Shown: positions 4,783-5,678 of the stretch, one piece after another
Numbering within the stretch: position 1 is the stretch's first letter
Layout: each line of letters begins with the position of its first letter
Source: Planktothrix sp. UBA8402
Lineage (GTDB): Bacteria; Cyanobacteriota; Cyanobacteriia; Cyanobacteriales; Microcoleaceae
Assembly: GCA_003456035.1 (NCBI GenBank)
Contig: DMPJ01000076.1
Coordinates: forward strand, 633-6,310
Direction of reading: 5' to 3'
DNA: 5,678 nucleotides
Made by a program: the position numbers and the translations under genes
Notes under the pieces: generated by a model
Database searches by the model: none
Seen by the model: only the letters and a program-made list of their open reading frames with translations
Told to the model about the DNA's origin: nothing

Positions 4783-5678
4783 ATGGGAATTATCATTGCA
4801 TTATTAGGGGTTTTAGGATTAGGAACCGGGGCAGGATTTTTAATTATTCGCAACCTATACTATATTTGTCAACCCAGTGAAGTGTTGATTTTTGCCGGAA
4901 GTCGGAGCACTGTTGAAGGTGGAAAAGACGTTGGTTATCGTTTAGTGAAAGGGGGAAGTAGCATTAGAATTCCTTTATTAGAAGATGCTTTTCGGATGGA
5001 TTTAACCAATATGATTATTGAGTTAAAAGTCTCCAATGCTTATTCTAAAGGAGGCATTCCGTTAACCGTTGAAGGGGTAGCTAATATTAAAATTGCCGGG
5101 GAAGAACCAACTATTCATAATGCCATTGAAAGGTTATTAGGAAAGAGTCGGAAGGAAATTGAACAATTAGCAAAAGAAACCTTAGAAGGGAATTTACGCG
5201 GTGTTTTAGCTAGTTTAACCCCGGAACAGGTGAATGGGGATAAATTAGCTTTTGCTAAGAGTTTATTGGTGGAAGCAGAAGATGATTTAGAAAAGTTGGG
5301 GTTAGTGTTAGATACCTTGCAGGTTCAAAATATCTTTGATGAAGTGGGATATTTGGATTCTATTGGTAGAAAACAACGGGCGGATTTGTTCAGAGATTCT
5401 CGAATTGCTGAGGCTAAAGCCCATGCCGAATCAATTATCCAAACCGCAGAAAATCAGAAAAATACTTCCTTGAAAAAGTTAGAAACTGATATTGAAGTTG
5501 CTAAAGCTGAGGCAGAAAGACGGGTTAAAGATGCCGTGACTAAACGACAGGCGGTGATTGCGGAATCGGAGTCAGAAACGGCTTCTAAGGTGGCAAAAAC
5601 CCAGGCTCAGGTGTTAGTTCAGCAAGCCCGAATTAAGCAAGTGGAACAACAGTTACAAGCGGATGTAGTTGCACCCGC
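4783..5678 (+). CDS. second flotillin-like SPFH protein (flotillin 2), 3' end outside the window
   Basis: The frame from ATG 4783 stays open for 298 codons to the window edge. AGGAGA eight bases upstream fixes the start. Unlike flotillin 1, it begins directly with its membrane segment (residues 2-23, rich in Gly, Ile and Leu). An SPFH domain follows (about 27-197) with YICQPSEVLI, SNAYSKGGIPL and KETLEGNLRGVLASLTPEQ, then a charged coiled coil (about 200-294) and the opening of the C-terminal flotillin motif, VVAP. Over the shared region it aligns with flotillin 1 at a constant offset of 33 residues, with about half of SPFH positions identical by hand count. It is the likely partner subunit in a hetero-oligomeric scaffold, by inference. 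The missing part should be roughly 100 residues if it matches flotillin 1. Confidence 0.92.
   Translation, partial: MGIIIALLGVLGLGTGAGFLIIRNLYYICQPSEVLIFAGSRSTVEGGKDVGYRLVKGGSSIRIPLLEDAFRMDLTNMIIELKVSNAYSKGGIPLTVEGVANIKIAGEEPTIHNAIERLLGKSRKEIEQLAKETLEGNLRGVLASLTPEQVNGDKLAFAKSLLVEAEDDLEKLGLVLDTLQVQNIFDEVGYLDSIGRKQRADLFRDSRIAEAKAHAESIIQTAENQKNTSLKKLETDIEVAKAEAERRVKDAVTKRQAVIAESESETASKVAKTQAQVLVQQARIKQVEQQLQADVVAP

Noticed and set aside
4174..5603. Shared GTGGCAAAAACCCA in both flotillin coiled coils (4174-4187 and 5590-5603), which suggested a 40-residue insertion in flotillin 2
   Set aside because: The distance from SIGR to the later Pro anchor is 104 residues in both proteins, so there is no net insertion. 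The VAKTQAQ match is out of register and reflects repetitive coiled-coil sequence.

Overview
The window looks like chromosomal DNA from a cyanobacterium, probably a filamentous one with moderately low GC (Oscillatoriales or Planktothrix-like; this placement is inferred). The reasons are a DUF3370-type protein, a family I know only from cyanobacteria, a complete HIP1 octamer (GCGATCGC) at 3778-3785 with a partial one at position 1, and cyanobacterial-style flotillins. All convincing genes are on the + strand. I see no RNA genes, insertion sequences, CRISPR arrays or phage genes.

Layout. Positions 2-61 are probably the last 19 codons of a gene that begins outside the window. A possible promoter with a perfect TTGACA overlaps that stop codon. 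Next comes an exported DUF3370 protein (132-1529). A perfect TATAAT box lies in the following short gap, before a DHH-type phosphoesterase annotated elsewhere as exopolyphosphatase-like (1589-2518). The 188-base gap 2519-2706 holds a strong stem-loop just after the phosphoesterase stop and a plausible promoter further down.

The second half is a membrane-microdomain operon. It contains a three-helix membrane protein with a C-terminal OB fold of the NfeD/YuaF/YqiJ kind (2707-3306), a complete flotillin (3388-4719), and a second flotillin (4783 to the window end, open at its 3' end). The gaps of 81 and 63 bases contain no terminator. This matches the order yuaF-floT in Bacillus subtilis and yqiJ-yqiK in Escherichia coli, except that the flotillin is duplicated. 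The membrane protein is expected to partner the flotillins, which should assemble into SPFH scaffolds on the membrane.

The two flotillins align without net gaps over about 270 residues, are about 50% identical in the SPFH part by hand count, and share a nearly identical 33-base DNA patch. The start of the first flotillin is marked by a strong Shine-Dalgarno sequence partly buried in a perfect 14-base palindrome. This is the most interesting possible regulatory site here. I did not find evidence of a wholly new system; the best leads are the paired flotillins and the structured gaps around them.
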